From: a virus
Virus record (IMG/VR): IMGVR_UViG_3300044729_001715
Location: 1 to 38,646 of that record
DNA: 38,646 nt
Direction: 5' to 3' (one strand)
The notes below the pieces were generated by a model. It had not been told where the DNA came from. It saw nothing but the letters and a program-made list of their open reading frames with translations, and made no database searches. Position numbers and translations under genes: made by a program. Below are positions 29,012-38,080 of the stretch, piece by piece. Every line of letters starts with the position of its first letter. Position 1 is the first letter of the stretch.

Positions 29012-30106
29012 CTACTTCAGGTTCTTGGCTAGTGAAGGAAATTCCTTACTAATCTTTGGAATACCCGCATTCGGATTGGCTTTCACAAACGCCTCAATAC
29101 GGGCAGCCAACTTCTTATCCTTGACCGTTGAAGCCTTCGCAGCCAACTGGTCTATAGGACGAGAAGCCGATTCCCCTTCGCCCTTGGCGACGGGAATACG
29201 GCCACCAGCAGCAGCAATCAAATCCTCAATGTCCTGACGACGACCCTCAGCAGCAGTCTCCTGCTCCAAACGACCCTGAGCCAACTGAGCCTGAATCTGA
29301 GCCAACGCATCCGCCTGTGCACGAGCAGCCTGAGACTGCAACCCAGCCCTCTGCGAACCCAACGAAGTCTGAGCCACATTACGAGCCATCATCATCTCCG
29401 CCAAACGAGAAGCATCAGACTGCTGAGCCGAAGCCCCCAACGTGTTCAACAAATTCTGAAACCCAGCAGCACCCTGCTGAGCAGCAGCCTGTTCCGCAGC
29501 CACCTGTGCACGCACAGGGTCAGCAGACACACCATACGCAGACAACAACTGCTCCATCGCATCAGGAGCCTGACCAGCAGAAACCTGAACACCCGCATAC
29601 GGGTTGTTCGGGTTCTGACGCAAGAATTGTTCCAAAGCAGAATAGCCTTCGCCAGTCAAACGTTCCGCATCACCAAAACCGGCAGAAATGTTTGCTAACG
29701 CATCACGATACGACTGCTCAGTAGCAGCCCTAGAAACGTCACCTTGCTGATTAATCAAACCCAACAAACGGTCAGCACCAGCACGATAACCGCCACCAGA
29801 CAACATATTCTGGTAAGCCTCAATCGTTCTACGTTCCTTCGCTAATTCATCGGCATACTTTCGTGAAGCCAAAGAATCACCAGAACCAGCACCATACGAC
29901 GCAGTAGGAGTAAAATTCAAATTCCCAATTGCAGCCACAGCGGCAGCAATCGGGTCCTGACTATAATCAAATCCAGAACCGTCACTAGCAGGTGCGGTAG
30001 TACCACCCATTGAAGCCGAAGTCTCATTCTTCGGTGGGACTGGCACATTTCCAGTTGTCCTGCGGTCAACAGGAACACCATAAGTAGTAACTCCACGCTG
30101 TGACAT
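29012..30106 (-). CDS. Ala/Gln-rich internal virion protein (364 aa)
   Basis: This 364-residue protein has a disordered, Pro/Thr/Ser/Gly-rich N-terminus (to about residue 75) followed by helical Ala/Gln-rich repeats (AAEQAAAQQGAAGFQNLL; AARAQADALAQIQAQLAQG), a composition typical of internal core proteins. A basic C-terminal segment (VKDKKLAARIEAFVKANPNAG) may bind DNA or a partner. The ATG overlaps the preceding stop (TAATG). Function is inferred from composition and position. Confidence 0.68.
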   Translation of the reverse strand: MSQRGVTTYGVPVDRRTTGNVPVPPKNETSASMGGTTAPASDGSGFDYSQDPIAAAVAAIGNLNFTPTASYGAGSGDSLASRKYADELAKERRTIEAYQNMLSGGGYRAGADRLLGLINQQGDVSRAATEQSYRDALANISAGFGDAERLTGEGYSALEQFLRQNPNNPYAGVQVSAGQAPDAMEQLLSAYGVSADPVRAQVAAEQAAAQQGAAGFQNLLNTLGASAQQSDASRLAEMMMARNVAQTSLGSQRAGLQSQAARAQADALAQIQAQLAQGRLEQETAAEGRRQDIEDLIAAAGGRIPVAKGEGESASRPIDQLAAKASTVKDKKLAARIEAFVKANPNAGIPKISKEFPSLAKNLK

Positions 30107-30540
30107 TACATTGCTCCTGCTCTAAACGCAAACAACTGCCGAGCAGCATCTGCGATTTCTCTTGCCTTATCCGCTTCCAAATCTCCCAACGCCTGACGGT
30201 ACTGCTGCAACAAGCGAGCATCCTCCAAATCAAACCCCCGCATCTGCTCAGCCTGACCCAAATCAAACTCAGACAAATTACGTGCACGCTCACCAGCGAA
30301 CTCCTGCATCGCACGATTAAAAATACCTGAACGAACGTTCGGAGTAACTAGATTACGTTGCGAATAGCCACGCACCAACTGCGGTTGCGCTCGCTCATAC
30401 TCACGCAACGCATTCTGACGGGCACGAGAACCCCGCTGCTGAGCCAACGTACGAGAATACTGATTCGCAGCAGCAGTTGCAGCATAATTCTCCGTATAGC
30501 CACGCCGACGAGCCTCATACAAACTAGGGTCGTACGCCAT
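30106..30540 (-). CDS. Putative small internal virion protein (144 aa)
   Basis: This 144-residue protein (MAYDPSLYEARRRGYTENYA...) is rich in Arg, Gln and Ala and almost entirely helical in appearance. The ATG at 30540 follows ATAGAGGTAATT and is preferred to an upstream start at 30564. It ends in a TAATG junction with the next internal-type gene. It is probably the smallest of the set of internal proteins. Confidence 0.65.
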   Translation of the reverse strand: MAYDPSLYEARRRGYTENYAATAAANQYSRTLAQQRGSRARQNALREYERAQPQLVRGYSQRNLVTPNVRSGIFNRAMQEFAGERARNLSEFDLGQAEQMRGFDLEDARLLQQYRQALGDLEADKAREIADAARQLFAFRAGAM

Positions 30541-30700
30541 AATTACCTCTATCCATTCGTGCAACCATCCTCTTCAAATCATCCATCTCTTCACGCACCT
30601 CAGTCAACTCGCGAGACAACGACATAAAAATCTGTTGCAAACGACCAGCATCATCAGTCGTCAACGTGTTGATAATGGGCGAAGACCAAGGGCTTCTCAT
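30524..30700 (-). CDS. Small coiled-coil protein (58 aa)
   Basis: A 58-residue frame (MRSPWSSPIINTLTTDDAGR...) with a clear heptad-like segment (LQQIFMSLSRELTEVREEMDDLKRMVARMD, given here as residues 21-50). Its ATG at 30700 overlaps the stop of the preceding gene (ATGA) and its stop lies 17 bases inside the next gene. It would otherwise leave the only sizeable gap in the leftward arm. It may be a trimeric fibre or needle component; that is inference. Confidence 0.62.
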   Translation of the reverse strand: MRSPWSSPIINTLTTDDAGRLQQIFMSLSRELTEVREEMDDLKRMVARMDRGNYGVRP

Positions 30701-30951
30701 CCGAACACCTGCGTACCCAACACCACTTGGTCAGAATCACCAGAAGCCAAAGAGTTTGCAACACTGGGGTCCAACTTCGCAGAAGTAATCGCACCAGCAG
30801 CAATCTTGGCTGTCGTCACAGCACCATCTTCAAGGTTCACACCCGAAGCCAAACCGTCAGCAAAGTTCTTCACCGCAGTGAAGTTGCTGTTCATCTCAGC
30901 GGCTTCAATAACCGTGTTAGATGTAAAAGAATAAGGAACAGAAAGAGGCAT
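30697..30951 (-). CDS. Small tail-appendage protein (84 aa)
   Basis: This 84-residue protein begins MPLSVPYSFTSNTVIEAAEMNSNF-AVKNFADGL, then NLEDGAVTTAKIAAGAITSAKLDPSV. This start (N-NF-A--N-A-GL) and the repeated TAKIA-GAITSAKL segment are typical for N-terminal parts of phage tail-fibre proteins, where they form the triple-stranded neck. Here the protein ends soon after, so it is either a short adaptor or the remnant of a longer fibre. The ATG overlaps the upstream stop (TGATG). Confidence 0.68.
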   Translation of the reverse strand: MPLSVPYSFTSNTVIEAAEMNSNFTAVKNFADGLASGVNLEDGAVTTAKIAAGAITSAKLDPSVANSLASGDSDQVVLGTQVFG

Positions 30952-32564
30952 CAGCCACTCACCTTTCGGTTGTTGTACTTATAAGTAATTGAATCAATCC
31001 CCCAACCACCATTGGAAGGACCAGTGAACAACAATTGCACACTGCGAGCCAAACCAAGATTCCGACCATTCTTCACAACCACACCTTCAGACGAAGAACC
31101 CCACAAGCCTGAACCCCACAACGCAACACCCCAATACGCACCAGTACCAGCACCAGACAACGACACATCAAACTGTTTACGCTCGTTACCAGCAGCCTCC
31201 TCATAATTCTGAAACACCTTCACGTTCACAATCCGCTGCGTATCAACCTGCTTAAACACAATGTCAGGACGACGAAACATCTTCTTCTGCGCATACGTAT
31301 TCCCATCCACCCAACCAGTGCGATAATACGACGAGAACGCTGTCAACGTACCAGTGATGTTGTCACGCTCCTCCTGATACAAATCAACCTTCAACACATA
31401 CGGCTGCGTCGGATGACACGCAACACGAAAGTTCGTGTTTGCGTCGTCAGTCCAGTCAGTACCACCAATCAACCCATAACCATCATGCGTAGCGAACTGT
31501 GTGTACGCACCACGAGCACCAATAGAAGGGTCCAACACATAGTTACGTGTCGGCTTGGTTGCAATATTGTCTGGGTCGTACGGCAACGCAATCCATGCAC
31601 GACGACCAATCCACGACACCGAATACGGTTCAGTGGAAGCCGTAGACAACAAACGTTCGTCCACCAGTGGACGCAACGGTTCAAACACATCCATGATTTT
31701 GGTGCCGTTATAAAAGAACACACCTTCTGGGTTGGAGTAGAAATACACTCCATCTTCAGCCTGAGCGATACTGTGATGGTTGTTTGCACCAAGGTTCGTT
31801 GACAACTCAACAACTTGGAAGTTGTCAGACGAGTTACCGACAAGTAGATAAATACCGTTCGGCTTAAAGATAACAAGTTGACCAGCAACAATCGCCAAAC
31901 CACGGATGCCCAAACCGCCACCGTTGAAATCAATGAAGTCATCTGCCATCCAGTCACCCGGCAAACCTTCATGTGACCAACGCAAACGATTCGGATGCAG
32001 CACACCCGCTTCGTATGTCCCCGCAACAAACAGTTTGTTTGTGTGCGTAATCACATGGTCAGCACGTGGCATGAATCCACCAATCGGATTGTTGTACGGC
32101 TGCCAAGTCGGACCATTCGCAGACAACGCAGTCGCATACGTATCAGTGGTCTTCCAACTGTAGCCAACAAAACCAGAAGCAGCACCAGTAGCCATGTACA
32201 ACGTGTCACCCCACGCATACATGCACACACCATGAGTAGCAGTAGCAGCAGTCACAGGATTACCCGACGAATACTCCAAACGAGTAAAGTTCGTACCAGA
32301 CGACCAGAACACGTGAGTGTTGCTGGTCAACATCAGACGAGACGAATTACCATAAAACGCATACAAACGTTCCGGGGACCACGTACCAGACACAGCAGTC
32401 GTGTTCAACCTGTGCATACCACCACGACTAAACACACCACCACGAGGGTCAATCTCCACATTCAACATGTCAGGCGACTCATTTTTCGCCAACTGAAACT
32501 GGTCAGCGCGAAGGTTCAACCCACCCGTAAAATCGTCATAGCGGTCCGTCAATAGTCTGCTCAT
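30951..32564 (-). CDS. Tail tube/stabilisation-type structural protein (537 aa)
   Basis: This 537-residue protein begins MSRLLTDRYDDFTGGLNLRA and continues with FQLAKNESPDMLNVEIDPRGGVFSRGG, a signature seen in a common class of podovirus tail proteins. The rest is beta-rich with repeated strands suggesting a beta-propeller (TLYMATGAASGFVGYSW; NKLFVAGTYEAG; GQLVIFKPNGIYLLVG), like tail-hub or gp10-type plug proteins. The ATG at 32564 overlaps the preceding stop (ATGA). The longer reading from 32597 starts within the previous gene. Short-tail morphology is inferred mainly from this gene and its neighbours. Confidence 0.8.
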   Translation of the reverse strand: MSRLLTDRYDDFTGGLNLRADQFQLAKNESPDMLNVEIDPRGGVFSRGGMHRLNTTAVSGTWSPERLYAFYGNSSRLMLTSNTHVFWSSGTNFTRLEYSSGNPVTAATATHGVCMYAWGDTLYMATGAASGFVGYSWKTTDTYATALSANGPTWQPYNNPIGGFMPRADHVITHTNKLFVAGTYEAGVLHPNRLRWSHEGLPGDWMADDFIDFNGGGLGIRGLAIVAGQLVIFKPNGIYLLVGNSSDNFQVVELSTNLGANNHHSIAQAEDGVYFYSNPEGVFFYNGTKIMDVFEPLRPLVDERLLSTASTEPYSVSWIGRRAWIALPYDPDNIATKPTRNYVLDPSIGARGAYTQFATHDGYGLIGGTDWTDDANTNFRVACHPTQPYVLKVDLYQEERDNITGTLTAFSSYYRTGWVDGNTYAQKKMFRRPDIVFKQVDTQRIVNVKVFQNYEEAAGNERKQFDVSLSGAGTGAYWGVALWGSGLWGSSSEGVVVKNGRNLGLARSVQLLFTGPSNGGWGIDSITYKYNNRKVSG

Positions 32565-33250
32565 GACCCAAGCGTCGCCCCCAGAGTCTGCAACCATCTA
32601 CGCATCGTCGGATACTTCTTGCCACCCGACAACAACAACGGACGATGAGAACGAGCCTTCATAAGGTCGCGGCGAGCCATCGCCACACCCTCCTCAAACG
32701 AACGCTGATACATCATCGCCATCTCATTATCCTCTTGACGCTGATACACCCGAGCCAACGCATAATACGCCAACAAAATATGAAACCAGTTATCCATATC
32801 AATCTCAGTAGCCGTGTTCGTCAACCACGTGTACGAAGGATTACGATACGCACGAACCGTCAACGGATACACATTGTCAGGCTTCGGATACAAATGAATC
32901 TGCCCATCCCACACAGCCCAAAAGTACGGTCGGCTGGCAACATCCGTGTTGCCCAGCCACACCTCTTCAGCATCATCATACGCAATCTCCGTAAAACGAT
33001 TACCGGAAGCGGTAGTCTCCACAATAGAAATAATTTCGCGAATGTCCCCAATAGTAGAAATTGTGTACGGACGCTGATTCACCACCGTATTCAATGTGTA
33101 CGTCTCTTGGAAAAACGGCCAGCGACGCTCCAACGCAACAATACGCTGAAACGCCTCTTTGACAAACGTGTCCAACAAACTGTTCGGCAAGTCAACGGTG
33201 TCTAGGTCAGAGATGTCTCGCACCATCGTGCGAACGTCAGCAAGATTCAT
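32561..33250 (-). CDS. Head-tail connector/adaptor protein (229 aa)
   Basis: This 229-residue protein (MNLADVRTMVRDISDLDTVD...) is of the type found directly before the large tail protein in podoviruses: a helical N-terminal domain with FVKEAFQRIVALERRWPFF, a beta section (QRPYTISTIGDIREIISIV, IHLYPKPDNVYPLTVRAYR) and a C-terminal helix set (FHILLAYYALARVYQRQEDN). It resembles tail-tube A or gp4-like adaptors, which join the portal to the tail. The ATG overlaps the zinc-site protein stop (ATGA). Confidence 0.78.
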   Translation of the reverse strand: MNLADVRTMVRDISDLDTVDLPNSLLDTFVKEAFQRIVALERRWPFFQETYTLNTVVNQRPYTISTIGDIREIISIVETTASGNRFTEIAYDDAEEVWLGNTDVASRPYFWAVWDGQIHLYPKPDNVYPLTVRAYRNPSYTWLTNTATEIDMDNWFHILLAYYALARVYQRQEDNEMAMMYQRSFEEGVAMARRDLMKARSHRPLLLSGGKKYPTMRRWLQTLGATLGS

Positions 33251-33471
33251 TGAACATCACCACCCTTGGCAGCCTTACGCAAATGACCGATGCAATACTG
33301 CGTACCCTTCGCCTTGGGACCTTCACAGGTGTCGTTATCCGCTACACAGCGGTTACGACCCGTATATTCACCCCCACCAGCCTGCAATTTGGCTCCAGCC
33401 AAACTTACGGCTGCTTGACGGTAAGCGTTTACGGGTTCGCCGTACATTGCATGTGCGGGTTTAGCGTTCAT
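33247..33471 (-). CDS. Small Cys/His zinc-site protein (74 aa)
   Basis: This 74-residue protein (MNAKPAHAMYGEPVNAYRQA...) has a C-terminal NRC-ADNDTCEGPKAKGTQYCIGHLR motif, that is Cys, Cys, Cys, His spacing for one zinc ion. Similar small proteins sit near the capsid genes of other aquatic phages. The ATG at 33471 with AAAGGGG upstream is preferred to a GTG one codon earlier. It may be a connector accessory; the role is unknown. Confidence 0.68.
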   Translation of the reverse strand: MNAKPAHAMYGEPVNAYRQAAVSLAGAKLQAGGGEYTGRNRCVADNDTCEGPKAKGTQYCIGHLRKAAKGGDVQ

Positions 33472-33505
33472 CACTATTAACCCCTTTTATTACTTAAAGT
33501 TAAGC

Positions 33506-33542
33506 CCCCACCCCACGGAAGGGAGGTGGGCATGAGGTGGGG
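33506..33542 (-). terminator. Nested GC-rich hairpin between late genes
   Basis: CCCCACC (33506..33512) pairs with GGTGGGG (33536..33542), and inside it CCCAC (33512..33516) pairs with GTGGG (33526..33530), sharing one base at the junction. In transcription direction it lies after the basic repeat gene and before the zinc-site gene and is followed by a modestly T-rich run. A partial terminator or RNA processing site is likely. Confidence 0.5.
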
Positions 33543-33553
33543 ACCCAACTCAA

Positions 33554-33940
33554 TTAGCGGTACAGACCCTTACGGTAGTTCTTGCTTGGGGCTTTGCGTG
33601 CATTGCGCACATCTTCTGCACGCATTGAACCACCACGACCACCACGACTATCGGCAGTACGACCAGAAGTTTTCGCCTTGGGCTTCTTGCCAGCAAGACG
33701 TGAATCTTCAGCCTTGTTGTTCTTGCCGCGACCCTTCCCTGCAAAACGAGCATCCTCGGCTTTGCTATACGATGCCTGCTTTTTTCCCGCTGTTACGTCA
33801 CCGTAATAGTTGGAACCTTCGCGCATGCGATAGTTTACCTTTTTGCCGCCCTGACGATTCTTATTCTGATTCTTGCGTGGCATCCCTGCCCCCTTTGGTT
33901 TAGATTGACCGTTATCAAGTATTGCGTAATACTGTGGCAT
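33554..33940 (-). CDS. Basic repeat protein (128 aa)
   Basis: This 128-residue protein is very basic and low in hydrophobic residues. It contains a degenerate repeat: KAEDARFAGK (60-69), KAEDSRLAGK (76-85), RTADSRGGR (94-102) and RAEDVRNARK (107-116). Such a chain is likely disordered and suited to binding DNA or an acidic capsid surface. The ATG at 33940 has a TAAAGGAGAAAGC site; an internal ATG (MPRKNQNKN, residue 20) has a weaker site. It is bracketed by the two strongest hairpins of the late arm, so its expression may be uncoupled from the capsid gene. No family is recognised. Confidence 0.68.
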   Translation of the reverse strand: MPQYYAILDNGQSKPKGAGMPRKNQNKNRQGGKKVNYRMREGSNYYGDVTAGKKQASYSKAEDARFAGKGRGKNNKAEDSRLAGKKPKAKTSGRTADSRGGRGGSMRAEDVRNARKAPSKNYRKGLYR

Positions 33941-33961
33941 TGCTTTCTCCTTTATTGATGT

Positions 33962-34000
33962 GATGTGGGACGGAGGGCTTCATCCCCCCGTCCCAACATC
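33962..34000 (-). terminator. Long hairpin downstream of capsid-decoration gene
   Basis: GATGTGGGACGG (33962..33973) pairs with CCGTCCCAACATC (33988..34000) with one bulged base, and an inner GGG/CCC pairing is possible. It begins seven bases after the stop of the 34008 gene in transcription direction. Position after the capsid module and stem strength fit a terminator or mRNA-stabilising structure; a T tract is lacking. Confidence 0.6.
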
Positions 34001-34007
34001 AACTCCC

Positions 34008-34412
34008 TTACTTGCGGTACACCTTCACGGTGCTGTCCGACTGGACAACCCCGACGAAAGTGCCTGACGTCGCAGCCGAAACCGCAGCCGCACCGACGAT
34101 GGTCACGTTAGTGCCACCAACAAGTGTGATTGCGTGAGTGTCTGCTGCCTTGTTCACAATCGTGAACTCAAATGACGTACCAGTTGCTTCATCCGTGAGC
34201 GCTGCCACAATCTGCGCAGCCGTAGCGGTCGTAAAGTTACGAGCCGCAGTTGGCGTGCAGGTGAACAGTTTGCTCTCCAGCAATTCGCTGGCGCTCAACG
34301 TTTGTGCTGCATCAGTCTCAGCGACCTCAGCAACCTTTTCAAACGCTGTTACCCAGTCCTCAAGACGCTTGCGCGTAAGAGCACCAGATGTGCTGTTTGG
34401 CTTCAATGGCAT
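34008..34412 (-). CDS. Putative capsid decoration protein (134 aa)
   Basis: This 134-residue protein has a helical N-terminal half (RKRLEDWVTAFEKVAEVAETDA) and a Thr/Val/Ala-rich beta C-terminal half (FEFTIVNKAADTHAITLVGGTNVTIVG ... STVKVYRK, residues about 85-134). The second half resembles a small beta domain frequent in capsid decoration and fibre proteins of aquatic phages. It follows the major capsid gene and has its own strong AAGGAGAAA site, so high expression is likely. Confidence 0.7.
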   Translation of the reverse strand: MPLKPNSTSGALTRKRLEDWVTAFEKVAEVAETDAAQTLSASELLESKLFTCTPTAARNFTTATAAQIVAALTDEATGTSFEFTIVNKAADTHAITLVGGTNVTIVGAAAVSAATSGTFVGVVQSDSTVKVYRK

Positions 34413-34441
34413 GATATTTCTCCTTGTTTCCTAGTTACCGA

Positions 34442-35383
34442 TTAGGCTGTCTTGGCGGTCAGTTTGCCCTGCTTGGCGCAGTTGCGGACCGTAAAGTTGC
34501 CGTAGCACATGATGAGCGCATAGCGAGCATCAACGTCTTCTGGCTTGACAAACTCAGTTTGTGCAAACCACTTGCCGCTGTGACCCACCAACGTGAGGTA
34601 CTTGCTGTTGAGGAAGTACATGACACCCGAAGTGCAGTGAACATCGTACACAATTGGGGCAGCCTTGAACAGCAGGTTCTGGAATCCAGCATCTGCGGTC
34701 TTGGTGTCCGTGTAACGAAGTTGTGGCTGCAACAGAGCCTCATACTTCTCAAACAGGGTTTGAGTCGTAAGAATCATGTCTGGGTGGTCATTACCAACCG
34801 ACACGGTGTTGTAGGCAGTCGCCATCTGAGCGAGAGTCAACGCAGTTGCGGTGTTCTCCTCGTATGAACGCCAGAACTCGTTGCCAGAAGTTGCACGGTT
34901 GATACCACCAACAGTGCCGCTTGCCTCAACGAGGTTGCCCAAGCCGTTCCAATCTTTGCCACTGTTGCCAGTGCCATCAGCGAAGAACATCTGGTTGAAC
35001 GACTCACGCATGGACTCTTCAGCCTGCATGATTTTCGCTTCCAACAGGTTAATGATTTCCTGTTCACCGTTGTTCTTGGCTTCTTCAATACCGGAGATTG
35101 AAATGGATGCAGCGTACTGCTTCCACTCGAACTCCGCAGCCGAGATTCCCTCTTGCGGGGTCAGGCTGAGCGAGTCGTACCCTGAGTACGAACCCACAGT
35201 GCTGTTCTTTCCGTAGATGAGCGGCTCAATAATCTTGGTGCCACCGTTGAGCATACGGATGCGACCCTTATCCATGAGGAAATAGGTCAGCGGACGTGCA
35301 GTGAACACGTTATCCGTGAGTTGCGAACGGTAGTTAGCAAGCGTTGTTGAAAGCAGCGCATCAAAATTTGCATTTGCAGTCAT
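34442..35383 (-). CDS. Major capsid protein
   Basis: This 313-residue protein has the organisation of an HK97-fold capsid subunit: N-arm (MTANANFDALLSTTLANYRS), E-loop-like region (KIIEPLIYGKNSTVGSYSGYD), spine helix (IEEAKNNGEQEIINLLEAKIMQAEESM, about residues 99-125) and P and A domain strands ending VDARYALIMCYGNFTVRN. It forms the icosahedral shell. It lies between scaffold and decoration genes with an AAGGAG site, as in most phages. No N-terminal delta domain is present, consistent with the separate scaffold. Confidence 0.9.
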   Translation of the reverse strand: MTANANFDALLSTTLANYRSQLTDNVFTARPLTYFLMDKGRIRMLNGGTKIIEPLIYGKNSTVGSYSGYDSLSLTPQEGISAAEFEWKQYAASISISGIEEAKNNGEQEIINLLEAKIMQAEESMRESFNQMFFADGTGNSGKDWNGLGNLVEASGTVGGINRATSGNEFWRSYEENTATALTLAQMATAYNTVSVGNDHPDMILTTQTLFEKYEALLQPQLRYTDTKTADAGFQNLLFKAAPIVYDVHCTSGVMYFLNSKYLTLVGHSGKWFAQTEFVKPEDVDARYALIMCYGNFTVRNCAKQGKLTAKTA

Positions 35384-35416
35384 GATGAATTACTCCTTGG
35401 TTTGGTTGAAATTGTG

Positions 35417-36202
35417 CTAGCCCTCTAACTGCCGTTTGGCAGATTCAAAGGCATCGCGAACACTACGAATAGGTTTAGAAGACACATCGGCACTCTTCGC
35501 AGAAGCACCTTTAGACACCACTGCGGCATCCCGTTTCGCATCAACAATTTTCTTCGTTTCCTCAGATTTCACTTTAGTTGCTACTTCCTTGGTACGAGAC
35601 TGTTCAAACAAACGGTCAAACGCAATCTGCTTATAAGTTGCTTCAAGATTCGTGCTTCCTGTCGCCAATGCTTTCGCTACGACCTCATTGGCATCAAAAA
35701 GTTCCCCGTATCTCCGTGACAAAGACTCAATCTGATTCTCTAACTCACGCATCGCTTTCTCCTGTTCAAATGCCTGAATCCGAGTTTCAAGTTGGCGGTA
35801 CTGCTTCTCCACTGGGTCAAGAAACTCATCCTCTTCGGATGTTGGTTGCTTGTTCACCCCATAATGTTGCGAAAGCAATTCCACAGTGCTTGCTGGGTCA
35901 TTCTGCAAAGCCTCTTGCAAAGCGGCCGCAAACTGCACCTGTCTTCGTTGCTCAGCAAGTTCCTGCGTCTTACGGGTATAGTCCGATTGACGCTGGTAAC
36001 CGTTGAGCGCCTCAGCGAGCGGAACCTCAATTTCTTCGCCATCAACAATTAACTTGACGGGCTTGTCAGCATATTCGTCCCAGACGAAATACTCTTTCGG
36101 TTCAGCCTCTAAGGCTTCACCAGTTTCGGAGTTCGCATCAACTTGCCCATCAACGATGGGTGTGTCAGTAACTTCTTCAACGGTGTTTTCAATATTACTC
36201 AT
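35417..36202 (-). CDS. Scaffolding protein
   Basis: This 261-residue protein is acidic at the N-terminus (ENTVEEVTDTPIVDGQVD...), has a YADKPVKLIVDGEEIEVPLAEALNGYQRQSDYTRK segment (about 44-78) typical of podovirus scaffolds, a long coiled coil (about 118-165) and a basic C-terminus (KPIRSVRDAFESAKRQLEG) that would contact the coat. It directs procapsid assembly and is then removed. The ATG follows GAAGGAGGAC, the best ribosome site of the late arm. Place between portal and coat confirms the call. Confidence 0.88.
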   Translation of the reverse strand: MSNIENTVEEVTDTPIVDGQVDANSETGEALEAEPKEYFVWDEYADKPVKLIVDGEEIEVPLAEALNGYQRQSDYTRKTQELAEQRRQVQFAAALQEALQNDPASTVELLSQHYGVNKQPTSEEDEFLDPVEKQYRQLETRIQAFEQEKAMRELENQIESLSRRYGELFDANEVVAKALATGSTNLEATYKQIAFDRLFEQSRTKEVATKVKSEETKKIVDAKRDAAVVSKGASAKSADVSSKPIRSVRDAFESAKRQLEG

Positions 36203-36244
36203 AGAGTCCTCCTTCGGCGGTTGCTCTACCCCTAGTACCAGACG

Positions 36245-38080
36245 CTACATAATTTGTTCATTCGGCAACTGCGTATTCGGCAAAGGAGCACCAGCAGCCA
36301 GCAATTGCGACAGAATTTCAGGCGGAATATTGCTCGGCAAAGGCATACCACCAGTCGGCTCACCCTCCGCAGCACCCATACCGGGCACCATCCCCTCTGG
36401 TGGCATCATCCCAGCAGGAGCACCGCCAGCCGCCTCGGGCGGCATGGCTCCCATCGGTGGCTGAGCCATAATGAACCCCTGAGCCTGCTTGATACCAAAC
36501 CCGTACTGCAACACGTAGGTAGCCATCTTGCCCATGTCCAAAATCCCAGCCCCAGCAAACGGAGCCATAGCGTCCACAATCTGCAAAGCACGCTGGCGAC
36601 GGAACGACTCATTCATCGGAGCAGTAGACCCACCCTCAACCTCATAGTCAAACTCGCCCTGAATGTAGTCACGGTCAAACGTCAACCACAACGGTTGCGC
36701 CTCAGAACCAATAACACGAATCGCCTGCTCACCAGTCATAAACTGCTGTGCCAACATCACCAAACGGCGAGCACACTCACCGATAGCACGCTCAATAATC
36801 GCCAACTTGTCACTAGAACGAGCATTAGACGCATCCTGCACAATCGCAGCCTCAGTAGCCGTACGACGAATCTCAGGCATGGAACCCTGCTGATACTCAG
36901 ACACACCAGAAACACGGTTCATGTCCGAAGAAATCAAATCCGACTGGTTATACAACTCTGGTGGGTTAATCACCGCAGGCATCGGAGACAACACGTTACC
37001 CAAATTGTCATCCGTAATCACAGGCACCATCACATTGTCCTCATCGGACTCCAACGCTTGACGACCATCAGTATCAAACGCAGATTCCTTATACAGCCAC
37101 TTACGTGAGAACCGTTTACGATGATTCATCATCTGTGTACGAGTCTGATTCAATTCGTGTTGCAACGGCTCAATCGCCTCAAGTTCACCCATCGGATAAA
37201 ACGTCTCAGGAACGTCATAGTTACGAATCATCACAAACGGCTGACCGAAAGCAAACGGAATCTCCTTCGGGGCGACAAGGAACTTGTCCGACCCGTCACA
37301 GAACACCGACACCGTATTGCGGTCAATGTCATACCATTCCCACACCTCAACATAAGCATCCTGCGGGTCTTGCGAACGACGAGGACGATACGCATCCTGA
37401 CCCCACTTCGTGTAATGCGACGGAGAAGCCTCACTACGAGCCGTAGAGTTATAACGCTTATCTTTCTTCACATCCTCCAACGGGCGACGAATACGTTGCG
37501 CAATCCAACGAGCATCTTCCATGCTGGTTGCATCTGGGTCAACAAACACATCAAACGGGGACACCCGTTCCACGAACGGGCGGTCCTCTTTGACAATCAG
37601 ATTAGATTCAGCAACGTTCTCTTCACGGTTCTCAGCCAACTCGTCATACGAATCAAACTGACCCTCAACAGCCTTCTCTTCTTCCACATAACGGTAACCG
37701 GTCTTCACCCAACCATGACCAAGAATCAACGCATCTTTCACTGAACGGCGGAACTCTTTCTGGCAGTCATAGTGACGCCACCAATAGTTCACAATCGCCT
37801 CAGTCACTACCGCTTTGTCGCCATCTTCGGGGCGACGAGCGTTCACCGTAATCTTCGGATGATTCACCGCAACAGCAGGAGCAACAATGTTGATAGTTGA
37901 GAACGCCATGTTGACAAGCAACTGGTCCTCTTTGATGTCGGTACGGTGATGCTTACCTCGATACAAGTCAATCATCCGCTGCCACAAGTCATCGTATTTC
38001 TCTTCCTTGCGCCAACGACGAGAATGCTCCAACTTGTTGCGATACCGCTTCAACAACTCGTAATTAGAAATGCGTGCCAT
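36245..38080 (-). CDS. Portal protein
   Basis: This 611-residue protein fits a P22-like podovirus portal: helical N-terminus with KYDDLWQRMIDLYRGKH, wing and stem domains through about residue 470 (SPFDVFVDPDATSMEDARWI; SDMNRVSGVSEYQQG), and a Pro/Gly/Met-rich C-terminal tail (about 540-590, PPMGAMPPEAAGGAPAGMMPP) ending in a short acidic helix. It forms the dodecameric ring for DNA passage. The ATG overlaps the membrane-protein stop (TAATG). Length is normal for the class. Confidence 0.9.
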   Translation of the reverse strand: MARISNYELLKRYRNKLEHSRRWRKEEKYDDLWQRMIDLYRGKHHRTDIKEDQLLVNMAFSTINIVAPAVAVNHPKITVNARRPEDGDKAVVTEAIVNYWWRHYDCQKEFRRSVKDALILGHGWVKTGYRYVEEEKAVEGQFDSYDELAENREENVAESNLIVKEDRPFVERVSPFDVFVDPDATSMEDARWIAQRIRRPLEDVKKDKRYNSTARSEASPSHYTKWGQDAYRPRRSQDPQDAYVEVWEWYDIDRNTVSVFCDGSDKFLVAPKEIPFAFGQPFVMIRNYDVPETFYPMGELEAIEPLQHELNQTRTQMMNHRKRFSRKWLYKESAFDTDGRQALESDEDNVMVPVITDDNLGNVLSPMPAVINPPELYNQSDLISSDMNRVSGVSEYQQGSMPEIRRTATEAAIVQDASNARSSDKLAIIERAIGECARRLVMLAQQFMTGEQAIRVIGSEAQPLWLTFDRDYIQGEFDYEVEGGSTAPMNESFRRQRALQIVDAMAPFAGAGILDMGKMATYVLQYGFGIKQAQGFIMAQPPMGAMPPEAAGGAPAGMMPPEGMVPGMGAAEGEPTGGMPLPSNIPPEILSQLLAAGAPLPNTQLPNEQIM

